A stretch of DNA of 64,000 nt, from the NCBI RefSeq assembly GCF_037040815.1, contig NZ_CP146232.1, positions 930,001-994,000 of the forward strand, in the 5' to 3' direction. The notes under the pieces were generated by a model, which was not told where the DNA came from, made no database searches, and saw nothing but the letters and a program-made list of their open reading frames with translations. This DNA comes from Pararoseomonas sp. SCSIO 73927 (lineage in GTDB: Bacteria > Pseudomonadota > Alphaproteobacteria > Acetobacterales > Acetobacteraceae). A program made the position numbers and the translations under genes. How positions within the stretch are numbered: the stretch's first letter is position 1; every line of letters starts with the position of its first letter. Below are positions 1-8,493 of this stretch, piece after piece.

Positions 1-40
1 GCGCCCCGGCCGCCCAGGGGGATGGTGAGACGCTGGCGCC

Positions 41-523
41 CTACCCGCCCCGCACCCGCCACCACAGCGCGAGCGCCGCGTCATAGGGCAGCGCCGGCAC
101 CTCCCGCAGCCGCCAGCGCCACTCGGAGAACCCCGGCCCCGCCTTCGCCGCCGCCCCGCGCCCCACCCGCAGCCCCAGCAGCCGCAGCACCGCCGCACAC
201 CGAGGCAGGTGATAGCCGGAGGACACCGGATGCACCGTCCCCTCCCACTCCCGCAGCATCACCGCCACGGCCCGTGCGGAGGAGAGCGTATCGGTCCCCG
301 TCGGCTCCTCCTCGATGCGCGCGGGGTCGATCCCCCAGTCCCGCAGCAGCTTCGCCATCACGGTCGATTCCGCCGGCCCGTGCCGCCCCTGCCCGCCCGT
401 CGGGATGAACCGCGCCCCCCCGCCCAGCCGCTCCCCCAGCTCCACCGCCGCCGTCACCCGCCGCCGCATGGTCTCGCTCGGCCGCGAATCCGGCCGCACC
501 GCCGCCCCGAAGATGACGATCAC
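41..523 (-). CDS. YdcF/DUF218-family protein
   Basis: About 160 residues, matching the length of the DUF218 domain. The N-terminus is a hydrophobic beta strand (IVIFGAAV, residues 2-9), followed by PTGGQGRHGPAEST near residues 41-54 and GTDTLSSA near 73-80, the typical DUF218 core with its conserved Gly-Gly and Glu positions. The GTG start at 523 lies just after the upstream methyltransferase stop at 532, so the two are probably co-transcribed. An open frame extends further upstream but only overlaps the methyltransferase, so I did not use it. DUF218 proteins are usually linked to envelope metabolism; the substrate here is unknown. Confidence 0.8.
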   Translation of the reverse strand: MIVIFGAAVRPDSRPSETMRRRVTAAVELGERLGGGARFIPTGGQGRHGPAESTVMAKLLRDWGIDPARIEEEPTGTDTLSSARAVAVMLREWEGTVHPVSSGYHLPRCAAVLRLLGLRVGRGAAAKAGPGFSEWRWRLREVPALPYDAALALWWRVRGG

Positions 524-531
524 GGACCCGC

Positions 532-1776
532 TCAAGCGAGGGGCGCCGCCAGCAGAAGCCGGTTCATCGGCTCCATCGCCGCCCGCAGCGCCGCGAAGTC
601 GCGCGCCACCTGCGCCTCCGGCGCCGGCACCTCCGCCACCACCTCCGCCAGCGTCCGCTTCCCGTCGATCCGGTTCAGGATCGCCCCCGCCAGCGCCGGC
701 ATCGGCAGCACCACCCGCAGCCCGTCGAAGGTCACGGGCAGCCCGCCGTTGCGGATGCCCTTGGCCCACTCCGCCCCCGTCCCGCTCCGCAGCACCGGCA
801 CCGCCCCCGGCGTGTCCCAATCCGCCCGAACCTCCGGATCCCCCGCCCGCGTCAGATAGGCGATGTGGATCCCCATGTTGCCCGCCAGCGCCTCCGCCAG
901 CGCCGCCCGCTCGATCATGGACATGGCAGCCGTCCGCGCCCGCAGCTTCGGATCCGGCAGCAACGGATCAGGATCATACCGCAGCGGCTCCACCAAGCAG
1001 GCGATCCGCATCCCCGCCCCCGCCACCAGCTCCACCAGCTGCGGCACCGTGTAGGCCTGGTCCCGCGGGTTCAGCAGCAGGTCGTACAACCCCGGATCCC
1101 CGCCCCCCTGCGGCAAGGGCAGATGATCCGTGATCCAGGGATTCTTCCGCATCCACGCCGTTTCCGGCAGGTGCCGCATCACCCGCTTGGCGATGTCCAC
1201 CCGCGCAGCCGGCGCCTCCGTCGGCGGCGCGATCCGCCGCATCGCCTCCTGCAGCATGTACACGCCCGTGCGCCCGTGCGGCGCATAGACCATGATCCCC
1301 ATCCCGCCCCCGGGATTGAGCACCCCCGCAAGGTTCCGCAGCCCCGCATCCGGGTCCGGCAGGTGATGCAGCACCCCGCAGCAATCCACGTAGTCGAAGG
1401 TCCCGATCCCCTCCGGCAGATCGAGGATCGACCCCTCCACGAACCGGATGTTGGACAACCCCCGCGCCGCCGCCCGAGCCTCCGCCACCTTCCGCGCCGC
1501 GCCGGACCGGTCCAGCCAGACCACCTCCCCCGGCCGCCCCGCCCAGGCCATCTGCTGCGCCAGCATCAGCGCCCCGTCCCCGGTCCCGCCCCCCGCCACC
1601 AGCGCCCGCAACGGCAGGGAAGCCGCCCGCCGCGCCCCGAACACCCAGTGATCCACCTCCGCCAGGTGCGACGGGCTCCCCACGATCAGCCGCTTCGCCT
1701 CGTCCCGAGGGTCCCGCGCCGGATAGGGCAGCGCCTCGTACTGCGCGGCAAGCTGGGCATCGGTCGCATCGCTCAT
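532..1776 (-). CDS. Class I SAM-dependent methyltransferase
   Basis: 414 residues. A Rossmann-type SAM-binding motif AGGGTGDGA lies at residues 61-69, an acidic strand end follows (WLDRS), and DYVDCCGVLHHL near 129-140 is the post-II region typical of methyltransferase domain families. A C-terminal extension of about 170 residues ends in NRIDGKRTLAEVV, resembling the winged-helix-like tail of some multi-domain methyltransferases. The acceptor substrate cannot be deduced. I chose the ATG at 1776 because the extra 16 upstream codons are low-complexity and MSDATDAQ is a normal start. The DUF218 gene follows after 8 nt. Confidence 0.75.
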   Translation of the reverse strand: MSDATDAQLAAQYEALPYPARDPRDEAKRLIVGSPSHLAEVDHWVFGARRAASLPLRALVAGGGTGDGALMLAQQMAWAGRPGEVVWLDRSGAARKVAEARAAARGLSNIRFVEGSILDLPEGIGTFDYVDCCGVLHHLPDPDAGLRNLAGVLNPGGGMGIMVYAPHGRTGVYMLQEAMRRIAPPTEAPAARVDIAKRVMRHLPETAWMRKNPWITDHLPLPQGGGDPGLYDLLLNPRDQAYTVPQLVELVAGAGMRIACLVEPLRYDPDPLLPDPKLRARTAAMSMIERAALAEALAGNMGIHIAYLTRAGDPEVRADWDTPGAVPVLRSGTGAEWAKGIRNGGLPVTFDGLRVVLPMPALAGAILNRIDGKRTLAEVVAEVPAPEAQVARDFAALRAAMEPMNRLLLAAPLA

Positions 1777-1869
1777 GCCCCCGGAATAAGGCCCCCACCC
1801 CGCCCGCGAAAGGCCCGCCCCCACCGGGAACAGGCCCCCCGCGCCACGCCCCAGAGAGGAAAGCGCCCC

Positions 1870-2235
1870 CTACAGCAGCGCCTCCTTCGTCGCATTCACC
1901 GGCTTGTCCTCCCGCAGCGCCCGCTTCTGCCGCCGCAGCTGCTTCGCCACCCGCTCCAGCGCCACGGAGAACGCCGTGTAGGCGTTGCGCGGATCCTCCC
2001 CGTGCCCGTCGAAGAACAGCCCCCGCCCGGCATGCACCCGGACGTTGCACGCGAAACCCGCCCCCTTCCCGCCAGGGGAAAATGTCACGGTAATATCCTC
2101 CGCCCCATCGAAGTACTTGGCCGAGAGCCGGGTCGCCTGCTCCGTCACATGCGCCCGCAACGCCTCCCCCAGATCCACCTGGTGGCCCGACACGATGATC
2201 CGCCCCTCGTTCGTCACGTCCGCCGGTGCCGCCAT
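1870..2235 (-). CDS. hpf: Short HPF/RaiA-type ribosome hibernation factor
   Basis: 121 residues. The family fold is readable: IIVSGHQVDLGEALRAHV at the N-terminus, KYFDGAEDITVTFS in the middle and the basic helix VAKQLRRQKRALRED at the C-terminus. This domain binds the 30S decoding region and silences ribosomes in stationary phase. Alphaproteobacteria more often carry a long form with a second C-terminal dimerisation domain; here the protein stops right after the first domain and linker start. I saw no frameshifted remainder downstream. The ATG at 2235 starts at the conserved domain; the 30 codons upstream look non-coding. Confidence 0.8.
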   Translation of the reverse strand: MAAPADVTNEGRIIVSGHQVDLGEALRAHVTEQATRLSAKYFDGAEDITVTFSPGGKGAGFACNVRVHAGRGLFFDGHGEDPRNAYTAFSVALERVAKQLRRQKRALREDKPVNATKEALL

Positions 2236-2375
2236 GTCACGCCTCTCCTCGCTCTGAACAGAAGAACGCGATAACGCCCCAGCCCCGCCCCCCGTTGTCC
2301 CCCGCGTGAAGATTGCCGCCCCCATGCCGCAACGGCGGTTGAAGCCGCCCCCGCAGGAGGACTATCTCCGCGCCC

Positions 2376-2969
2376 ATGATCCGCCACGCCCCCGCCCCCG
2401 CGCTCGCCCTCCTCGCGGCGATCACCCTCGCCGCAGGCCCGGCCCTCGCCCAGCGCGGCGCCCGCCCGGCCCCGGAACAGCCGGCCCAGAACAGCGGCGG
2501 TGGCGGTAACCAGGGCGGCACCCAGAACAGCAGCGGCCCCCAGCGCCTCGGCACCTTCGGGGAATGGACAGCCGCCACCCACACCGAAGCCAGCGGCAAG
2601 GTCTGCTACGCCTTCACCCGCATGGAAGGCCGCGCCAACACCCTCCTCACCGTCACCCACCGCACCGGCGGCCGCGACCAGGTCTCCCTCCGCATCGGCC
2701 GCGCCTTCCCCCGCAACGCCGAGGTGAAGGTGGACGTCGGCGACAACGACCTCGACTTCTACACCTCCGGCGACAACGCCTTCGCCCGGGACGGCCGCGC
2801 CACCGTCGCCGCCTTCCGCTCCGGCCGCGAGGCCGCCGCCAAGTCCCCCGCCCCCAACAACCGCAGCACCACCGAGACCTTCTCCCTCTCCGGCTTCACC
2901 GCCGCCTATGAGGCGATCTCGAAGGAGTGCCCCCCCAGCGGCAACACCGGATCCACCCCCCGCCGATGA
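2376..2969 (+). CDS. Invasion-associated locus B (IalB)-like exported protein
   Basis: 197 residues. Residues 1-26 form a Sec signal peptide ending ALA-Q. A Gln/Gly/Asn-rich linker (about 30-55) precedes the IalB-type beta domain: [22 protein letters not shown], then RVG-like strands and a late Cys in SKECPPSG that could pair with the earlier Cys. IalB proteins are periplasmic and function as accessory factors of unclear mechanism in alphaproteobacteria. The stop overlaps the rlmN start by four bases (ATGA), so the two are translationally coupled. Confidence 0.75.
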   Translation: MIRHAPAPALALLAAITLAAGPALAQRGARPAPEQPAQNSGGGGNQGGTQNSSGPQRLGTFGEWTAATHTEASGKVCYAFTRMEGRANTLLTVTHRTGGRDQVSLRIGRAFPRNAEVKVDVGDNDLDFYTSGDNAFARDGRATVAAFRSGREAAAKSPAPNNRSTTETFSLSGFTAAYEAISKECPPSGNTGSTPRR

Positions 2970-4177
2970 ACGCCATCTCCGTGGAACCGAAGGTTCTCAC
3001 GCCGCCCATCCCGCCGGTCGCCTCCCTCACAGAGGCCGAGCGCGCCCGCATCCTCGCCAAGTCCGCCCTCTTCGCCCCCCCGGCGCAGGTGGACGCGGAT
3101 GGCCGCCGCGACCTCGTCGGCCTCTCCCGCGAGGAACTCGCCGCCGCGATCGCGGAAATCGGCGAGAAGCCCTTCCGCGCCAAGCAGATCTGGCACTGGA
3201 TCTACCACCAGGGCACCCGCGACTTCGCGGCCATGTCCAGCATCGCCAAGCCCCTCCAGGCCAAGCTGGCGAACCACTTCACCATCGGCCGCCCCCAGGT
3301 CACCACCGAGCAGACCAGCACCGACGGCACCCGCAAGTGGCTCCTCGCCATGCGCGACAACCAGCAGGTCGAAACCGTCTACATTCCCGATGACGACCGC
3401 GGTGCCGTCTGCATCTCCACCCAGGTCGGCTGCACCCTCTCCTGCCGCTTCTGCCACACCGGCACCCAGAAGCTCGTCCGCAACCTCTCCCCCGGCGAGA
3501 TCGTCGGCCAGTTCATGGCCGCCCGCGACAGCTACGGCGAATGGCCCACCCCGAACGATGAGCGCCGCCTCGTCTCCAACATCGTCGTCATGGGCATGGG
3601 CGAACCCCTCTACAACTACGAGAACCTGGCCCAGGCCCTGAAGATCGTCATGGACGGCGAGGGCATCGCCCTCTCCCGCCGCCGCATCACCCTCTCCACC
3701 TCCGGCGTCGTCCCCATGATGGACCGCGCCGGCGCCGAGCTCGGCGTCAACCTCGCCGTCTCCCTCCACGCGGTGACGAACGAGCTCCGGGACGAGATCG
3801 TCCCCCTCAACCGCAAATACCCCATCGAAGAGCTGATGGCGGCCTGCCACCGCTACCCCGGCGCCTCGAACGCCCGCCGCATCACCTTCGAGTACGTCAT
3901 GCTTGACGGCATCAACGACTCGGAGGCCGAGGCCCGCGAGCTCGTCCGGCTGCTCCAGGGGCTGCCGGCGAAGGTGAACCTCATCCCGTTCAATCCCTGG
4001 CCGGGGTCGCCCTATGCGACGTCGAAGCGGGCGCAGATCGAGCGGTTTGCGGGGATCCTGAACGACGCGGGGTATGCTTCGCCTGTGAGGCGGCCGCGGG
4101 GGAAGGACATCATGGCGGCGTGTGGGCAGTTGAAGACGGAGAGTGAGCGGCTTAGGAAGGCCGGCGTAACTCTCTGA
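2966..4177 (+). CDS. rlmN: 23S rRNA/tRNA adenine-C2 methyltransferase RlmN
   Basis: 403 residues, the usual length. The radical-SAM cluster ligands are C156-x3-C160-x2-C163 (CTLSCRFC). Cys149, seven residues before, and Cys386 near the C-terminus (MAACGQL) fit the second conserved Cys and the methyl-carrying Cys of the family. It methylates A2503 of 23S rRNA and some tRNAs. The start overlaps the IalB-like stop (ATGA). Oddity: the body uses C-ending codons heavily, but the last 150-190 nt switch to G/T-rich wobble bases just before the AT-rich island that follows. Confidence 0.95.
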   Translation: MNAISVEPKVLTPPIPPVASLTEAERARILAKSALFAPPAQVDADGRRDLVGLSREELAAAIAEIGEKPFRAKQIWHWIYHQGTRDFAAMSSIAKPLQAKLANHFTIGRPQVTTEQTSTDGTRKWLLAMRDNQQVETVYIPDDDRGAVCISTQVGCTLSCRFCHTGTQKLVRNLSPGEIVGQFMAARDSYGEWPTPNDERRLVSNIVVMGMGEPLYNYENLAQALKIVMDGEGIALSRRRITLSTSGVVPMMDRAGAELGVNLAVSLHAVTNELRDEIVPLNRKYPIEELMAACHRYPGASNARRITFEYVMLDGINDSEAEARELVRLLQGLPAKVNLIPFNPWPGSPYATSKRAQIERFAGILNDAGYASPVRRPRGKDIMAACGQLKTESERLRKAGVTL

Positions 4178-4346
4178 TTTGCTGTGAGGACGCCTCGGAA
4201 GGCTCTGGCTTTTGGACCTCGGCTGGAGTGGTACTTCATTGTCCCAAGTCTTGAGGATCGAGGCGTCAGTCAGGTCAGATGCCCTCTCGACTTCGGCAGT
4301 TTTTTGTCTAACTCTGCACTGCCTACACCCAGCGAGAGGCTGAACG

Positions 4347-5609
4347 GTGTTCTACAAGATTGAAGTTGAGAATTTCCATTCCATCCGCGAACGCCAGACG
4401 ATTGACCTTCGCATTGCAAGAAATGCCCCCAAAAATCCGGAAAGATTCACAGATAACGTGGATCTGAAAGATGGAAGAGCTCCGAAAGTAGTTGCGTTTT
4501 TCGGAGCCAATGCCTCTGGGAAGTCTAACATCCTTCGAGCACTTACGGCCATTGAATGGTTTGTAGTGTTCAGCCACAAAGAACTTCACAGGGACAACAT
4601 TGCCGCAAAAAGTCAAAAAGGCTTTCAAAGATTCGATCGCTTCAGAGCGAGCAACTCTAAAGGGCCAACCCGTTTGGCAGTACACTTCTCTGCCCCGGAA
4701 GATTTTGAATTTTTGTCAAATTCCGAGAAGAACCCCAAGGAAGGGCGAGAGCGTCGTTTTGTGTACGAGGTCAAGTTTGATAACTCAATGGACAAACCAA
4801 GCGAAGTTATCCTAGAAAGACTTAGGGTTTTCTCAGAAACGGAACAGCGGTTTAGAAGTATTTTTGAAAGATCTCAGTCGCGCACACATTGGAGCGATCC
4901 GTCTTTTCATCTATCGTCGTGCGCAGATGCTTTGGAGAAATTACCAAAAAACTGCAGCCTCGTCTCATATCTCTCAGATTTAGGGCACCAGCCAGCCGAG
5001 CGGCTGCGAATGTATTTTTCGCGCATACTGTCGAATATTTACGTCGAGAAGATTTCGTTTCGGGACGACTTCATCATTAAATTTACCACTGACGAACGTC
5101 GACGCAAATGGTTCCTGGATCGGATGAATCAAGATTTGGAGAGATTCGATTTAGGTCTAGAAGCGATAGTTGTGTCGCGCTCGAGAAGGGGCGAAGTAAT
5201 CAAATTCAAGCATTCCGGATTGGATGAACTCTTACCTCTTGAACAGGAAAGTCACGGAACACGCGAGTTCATGCGCATCTTCCCACTACTCGTGACCGCT
5301 TTGATGTCCGGCGGGATCGCAGTGATCGACGAAATGGATCAAGCTATTCATGCTTTACTCTTGCCAGAAATCATAGGTTGGTTCTATGATCCCAAGCGCA
5401 ATCCTCACGGTGCCCAGCTTTGGATGTCTTGTCACAATCCTTTCTTGTTCGAATTCTTAGAAAAGGAAGAAATTTATTTCTGCGAGAAAGACAGCTCAGG
5501 CGCAACAACGGTATATGGCCTTAAAAATATAGGTGGCGTTCGACGTTCTGACAATATTTACAAGAAATATCTTGGTGGTGTTTTCGGCGCAGTTCCTCGT
5601 GTGGGGTAA
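4347..5609 (+). CDS. rloA: RloA-like AAA/ABC-type ATPase (AbiL-type defence pair)
   Basis: 420 residues. FFGANASGKSN at 51-61 is the Walker A, VIDEMDQAIH near 325 the Walker B with a D-loop, and WMSCHNPFLFEFL the H-loop/switch region, the layout of AAA_15/AAA_21 ATPases related to OLD and RloA. The GTG start has an RBS (GAGAGG, 4334-4339). RloB begins 11 nt downstream, so they form an operon. Known RloA/RloB and AbiL pairs are implicated in phage defence or abortive infection. The codon and base use is visibly AT-richer than the surrounding genome, which indicates transfer. Which defence outcome it gives is inference. Confidence 0.82.
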   Translation: MFYKIEVENFHSIRERQTIDLRIARNAPKNPERFTDNVDLKDGRAPKVVAFFGANASGKSNILRALTAIEWFVVFSHKELHRDNIAAKSQKGFQRFDRFRASNSKGPTRLAVHFSAPEDFEFLSNSEKNPKEGRERRFVYEVKFDNSMDKPSEVILERLRVFSETEQRFRSIFERSQSRTHWSDPSFHLSSCADALEKLPKNCSLVSYLSDLGHQPAERLRMYFSRILSNIYVEKISFRDDFIIKFTTDERRRKWFLDRMNQDLERFDLGLEAIVVSRSRRGEVIKFKHSGLDELLPLEQESHGTREFMRIFPLLVTALMSGGIAVIDEMDQAIHALLLPEIIGWFYDPKRNPHGAQLWMSCHNPFLFEFLEKEEIYFCEKDSSGATTVYGLKNIGGVRRSDNIYKKYLGGVFGAVPRVG

Positions 5610-5620
5610 GAGCACCAGCA

Positions 5621-6202
5621 ATGCCTCGAAGGGTAATCATACCTCCACGCAAACGCTTTTTTATAGGTTGTGAGGGAGAAAGCGAGCAGAGTTATGCTCG
5701 CTTGTTAGAGATGCTTGCTCGTGAAAAGTTAAAACTACACGTTACTTTCGACGCGCCTGTGCTTCGAGGTGGAGATCCTCTCGCTATTGTACAACGTGCT
5801 GTAGATGAAGTGAAGCGCGGGAGAGGACACGGAGATTATCTGTTTTGTGCAGTCTTACTTGACAGAGACAAGATTGGAGTCTCACCAGAGCGGGACAGAC
5901 TCATAACAGGCGAGGTAGAGCGGGCAGGCATTCATCCTATGTGGCAAGATCCCTGCCATGAGGCGCTTCTTATCCGTCACATCCCGACATGTTCTGCGCT
6001 TCGCCCGACAACCACTCAGCAGGCTTTGGAAATTCTAAAAGGCAACTGGCCACAGTATAGAAAGGGTATGTCCGCAAAAAATTTAGCCACCCGCATCGGT
6101 CTTGGAGAGGTGCGCTCTGCAGTCGCCAGTGACACCGCAATCTCATTATTTCTGAAAAAGGTTGGAATCTTACGAGAAGAAGACCTTCCCAGAATCTCCT
6201 GA
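5621..6202 (+). CDS. rloB: RloB-family Toprim-like protein
   Basis: 193 residues. CEGESEQSYARLL at 17-29 carries the Toprim-type catalytic Glu, LLDRDK near 80-85 the DxD motif, and QDPCHEALLIRH matches the downstream aromatic/Glu block of RloB proteins. Toprim folds cleave or nick nucleic acid, so it is probably the effector controlled by the ATPase. It is the second gene of a two-gene unit, with the same AT-rich base use as rloA. No terminator is obvious, but the 150 nt after the stop are T-rich and precede the DUF4096 gene. Confidence 0.8.
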   Translation: MPRRVIIPPRKRFFIGCEGESEQSYARLLEMLAREKLKLHVTFDAPVLRGGDPLAIVQRAVDEVKRGRGHGDYLFCAVLLDRDKIGVSPERDRLITGEVERAGIHPMWQDPCHEALLIRHIPTCSALRPTTTQQALEILKGNWPQYRKGMSAKNLATRIGLGEVRSAVASDTAISLFLKKVGILREEDLPRIS

Positions 6203-6356
6203 ATCGAACACCTTTCCATTTGGTTGACATTCAACAAGTCCACAATTTATAAGCTCAACGGGATAATAAGAAGATATTCTTTTTTGCTGTCTTTTTTCCT
6301 TGACCTTCCGACATGTTTGTGAAAGTGTGCGGGCGACGTTGGGAGGTGTCATCCAA

Positions 6357-6947
6357 GTGCCCCGCCTCACCCCACCCCGCCCCTTCGCCCACCTCACCGA
6401 CCTCCAGTGGCACGCCCTCCTCCCCTACGTCCTCCCCCGCTCCCCCCAGGGCCGCCGCATCCCCGATCTCCGCCACCGCATGAACGCCATCTTCCACCTC
6501 GCCCACACCCCGGGCGACGCCTGGAAAACCCTCCCCGCCGAGTACGGCAACGCCCAAACCGTCGCCCGCTTCTTCCGTCGTCTCACCCACGCCGGCCTCT
6601 GGCACCGCCTCCTCGAAGCCCTGCCCGCCCTCGCCCCCAACCACCCCCTGCGCCAGATCGAATACGCCATCTGCCGCGCCACCCGCCGCGCCGCCCGCCT
6701 CGGCGGCATGCCCCTCCTCCTGCTCATCAGGAAATTGGGCCTAAGAACCGCCCTCAACGGCCCGCCCTGGCTCCTGCCGGATCCCCTTTTGTCCGAAATG
6801 CTTGCCCGCACCCCGCCACCCCGCCTCGCGGCCACGAAAGCGGCGGTCGCGGCGGCAAAGCAGCACCTCAAATCCTTCGCCTGGCTCGCCAGGGCGGCCC
6901 TCGGCCGCAAATCCATCCCCCGGGTGGTCCGCTATGGCTGGCCGTAA
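6357..6947 (+). CDS. Stand-alone DUF4096 (IS4/IS5 transposase N-terminal-like) protein, copy 1
   Basis: 196 residues from a GTG with a strong RBS (GGGAGGTG, 6341-6348). Residues about 13-85 match DUF4096: [50 protein letters not shown]. No DDE nuclease domain follows. Instead there is a roughly 100-residue tail with [10 protein letters not shown] and [12 protein letters not shown], closely matched by the protein at 30261-30827. The gene is GC-rich with host-like codons, though its leader is AT-rich. A TTGACC box lies at 6300-6305, 57 nt before the start. It looks like a domesticated or accessory DNA-binding protein rather than an active transposase. Confidence 0.75.
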   Translation: MPRLTPPRPFAHLTDLQWHALLPYVLPRSPQGRRIPDLRHRMNAIFHLAHTPGDAWKTLPAEYGNAQTVARFFRRLTHAGLWHRLLEALPALAPNHPLRQIEYAICRATRRAARLGGMPLLLLIRKLGLRTALNGPPWLLPDPLLSEMLARTPPPRLAATKAAVAAAKQHLKSFAWLARAALGRKSIPRVVRYGWP

Positions 6948-7082
6948 CGCCCACCGCCGGGAATCGCGCCCAACACCCCACCGTGCCGCGTCCTGCGTCG
7001 CGGGTGGGGCGGGACAACGCTGCGCGTTGCCCTGGTGCCTTACCCAGCCTCCAACGGGGCGGCAGCGCTTCGCGCCGCGCTC

Positions 7083-7133
7083 GCAGCGCTGCCGTCGCGG
7101 CAAGCCCGTGGCTTGCCCCAACGGCAGCGCTGC
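7083..7133. repeat. Long imperfect palindrome upstream of argG
   Basis: Outer arms GCAGCGCTGCCG (7083-7094) and CGGCAGCGCTGC (7122-7133) pair perfectly; inner arms GGCAAGCC and GGCTTGCC pair after a small bulge around CGTG. It could fold as a roughly 20-bp hairpin in either strand. It lies in the 227-nt spacer between the DUF4096 gene and argG, which otherwise shows nothing I recognise. It may be a REP-like element or a terminator without a T-run. Confidence 0.6.
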
Positions 7134-7174
7134 GGCACATCCGCCCCGATTTCTCCCGCGGAAGGCGCATTCCC

Positions 7175-8410
7175 ATGCCTGTAAAAGACGTGAAGAAGGT
7201 CGTCCTCGCCTACTCCGGCGGCCTGGACACCTCCGTCATCCTCAAGTGGCTGCAAACCACCTACAACGCCGAAGTCGTCACCTTCACCGCCGATCTCGGC
7301 CAGGGTGAGGAACTCGGCCCCGCGAAGGACAAGGCCCTCCTCCTCGGCATCAAGCCCGAGAACATCTTCATGGACGACCTGCGGGAAGAGTTCACGCGGG
7401 ACTTCGTCTTCCCCATGTTCCGCATGAACGCGCTCTATGAAGGCTGCTACCTCCTCGGCACCTCCATCGCCCGCCCCCTCATCGCCCAGCGCCAGATCGA
7501 GATCGCGGAGAAGGTCGGCGCGGACGCCGTCTCCCACGGCGCCACCGGCAAGGGCAACGATCAGGTCCGGTTCGAGATCGCCTACTACGCCCTCAAGCCC
7601 GACGTGAAGGTCATCGCCCCCTGGCGCGAATGGGACCTCACCTCCCGCACCCGCCTCATCCAGTTCGCCGAAGAACACCAGATCCCCATCGCCAAGGACA
7701 AGCGCGGCGAAAGCCCCTTCTCCGTGGACGCCAACCTCCTCCACAGCAGCTCCGAAGGTAAGGTGCTGGAGGAGCCGTGGGACGAGCCGCCGGAGATCGT
7801 CTGGCAGCGCACCCTCTCCCCCATGGACGCCCCGGACCGCGCCACCGAGATCACCATCCGCTTTGAGCGCGGCGACGCCGTCGCCATCAACGACGAAGCC
7901 CTATCCCCCGCCACCCTCCTCACCCGCCTGAACGCCCTGGGGAAGGAGAACGGCATCGGCCGCCTGGACCTGGTGGAGAACCGCTTCGTCGGCATGAAGT
8001 CCCGCGGCGCCTACGAAACCCCCGGCGGCACCATCCTCTACACCGCCCACAGGGCCATCGAATCCATCACGCTGGACCGCGAAGCGGCCCACCTGAAGGA
8101 CAGCCTCATGCCCCGCTACGCGGAGCTGATCTACAACGGCTTCTGGTTCTCCCCCGAACGCCGCATGATCCAGGCCATGGCCGACGCCTCCCAGGCATCC
8201 GTCACCGGCGAAGTCCGCCTGAAGCTCTACAAGGGCAACACCATCGTCACCGGCCGCCGCAGCCCCCACAGCCTCTACTCGATGAAGCACGTCACGTTTG
8301 AGGAAGACCAGGGCGCCTACGACCAGTTCGATGCCCAGGGCTTCATCAAGCTGAACGCCCTCCGCCTCCGCCTCGGCGCCATGGCCGGCCGCAAGGGCGG
8401 CGCCCTCTAA
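7175..8410 (+). CDS. argG: Argininosuccinate synthase
   Basis: 411 residues, normal length. The P-loop-like [15 protein letters not shown] at 12-26 is the ATP-pyrophosphatase motif; [14 protein letters not shown] and [17 protein letters not shown] are family signatures for citrulline/aspartate binding. It joins citrulline and aspartate in arginine synthesis. The start is the ATG at 7175 giving [16 protein letters not shown]; longer upstream reading is non-coding. A strong hairpin follows directly (8417-8446). Confidence 0.97.
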   Translation: MPVKDVKKVVLAYSGGLDTSVILKWLQTTYNAEVVTFTADLGQGEELGPAKDKALLLGIKPENIFMDDLREEFTRDFVFPMFRMNALYEGCYLLGTSIARPLIAQRQIEIAEKVGADAVSHGATGKGNDQVRFEIAYYALKPDVKVIAPWREWDLTSRTRLIQFAEEHQIPIAKDKRGESPFSVDANLLHSSSEGKVLEEPWDEPPEIVWQRTLSPMDAPDRATEITIRFERGDAVAINDEALSPATLLTRLNALGKENGIGRLDLVENRFVGMKSRGAYETPGGTILYTAHRAIESITLDREAAHLKDSLMPRYAELIYNGFWFSPERRMIQAMADASQASVTGEVRLKLYKGNTIVTGRRSPHSLYSMKHVTFEEDQGAYDQFDAQGFIKLNALRLRLGAMAGRKGGAL

Positions 8411-8416
8411 TGCCCC

Positions 8417-8446
8417 GGGCCGCGGGGCCGGATATCCCCGCGGCCC
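8417..8446 (+). terminator. Perfect GC hairpin after argG
   Basis: Arms GGGCCGCGGGG (8417-8427) and CCCCGCGGCCC (8436-8446) pair over 11 bp with an 8-nt loop, 6 nt after the argG stop. There is no U-tract, so it may act as a weak terminator or 3' end stabiliser. Its position argues against starting the next gene at the overlapping ATG at 8410. Confidence 0.6.
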
Positions 8447-8493
8447 CCCACCCCTCGCAAAGGTCCAAAGGCGCCCCCGGGCGCCACCCCCCG

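Noticed and set aside
41..820. Longer N-terminal version of the DUF218 protein
   Set aside because: The extra 99 codons lie inside the methyltransferase gene and are Gly/Ala-rich; the GTG at 523 starts the conserved domain.
6357..6947. Active insertion sequence at 6.3-6.9 kb or 30.2-30.8 kb
   Set aside because: Both genes have only the DUF4096-type N-terminal domain, no DDE catalytic domain, and I saw no terminal inverted repeats or target duplication flanking them.
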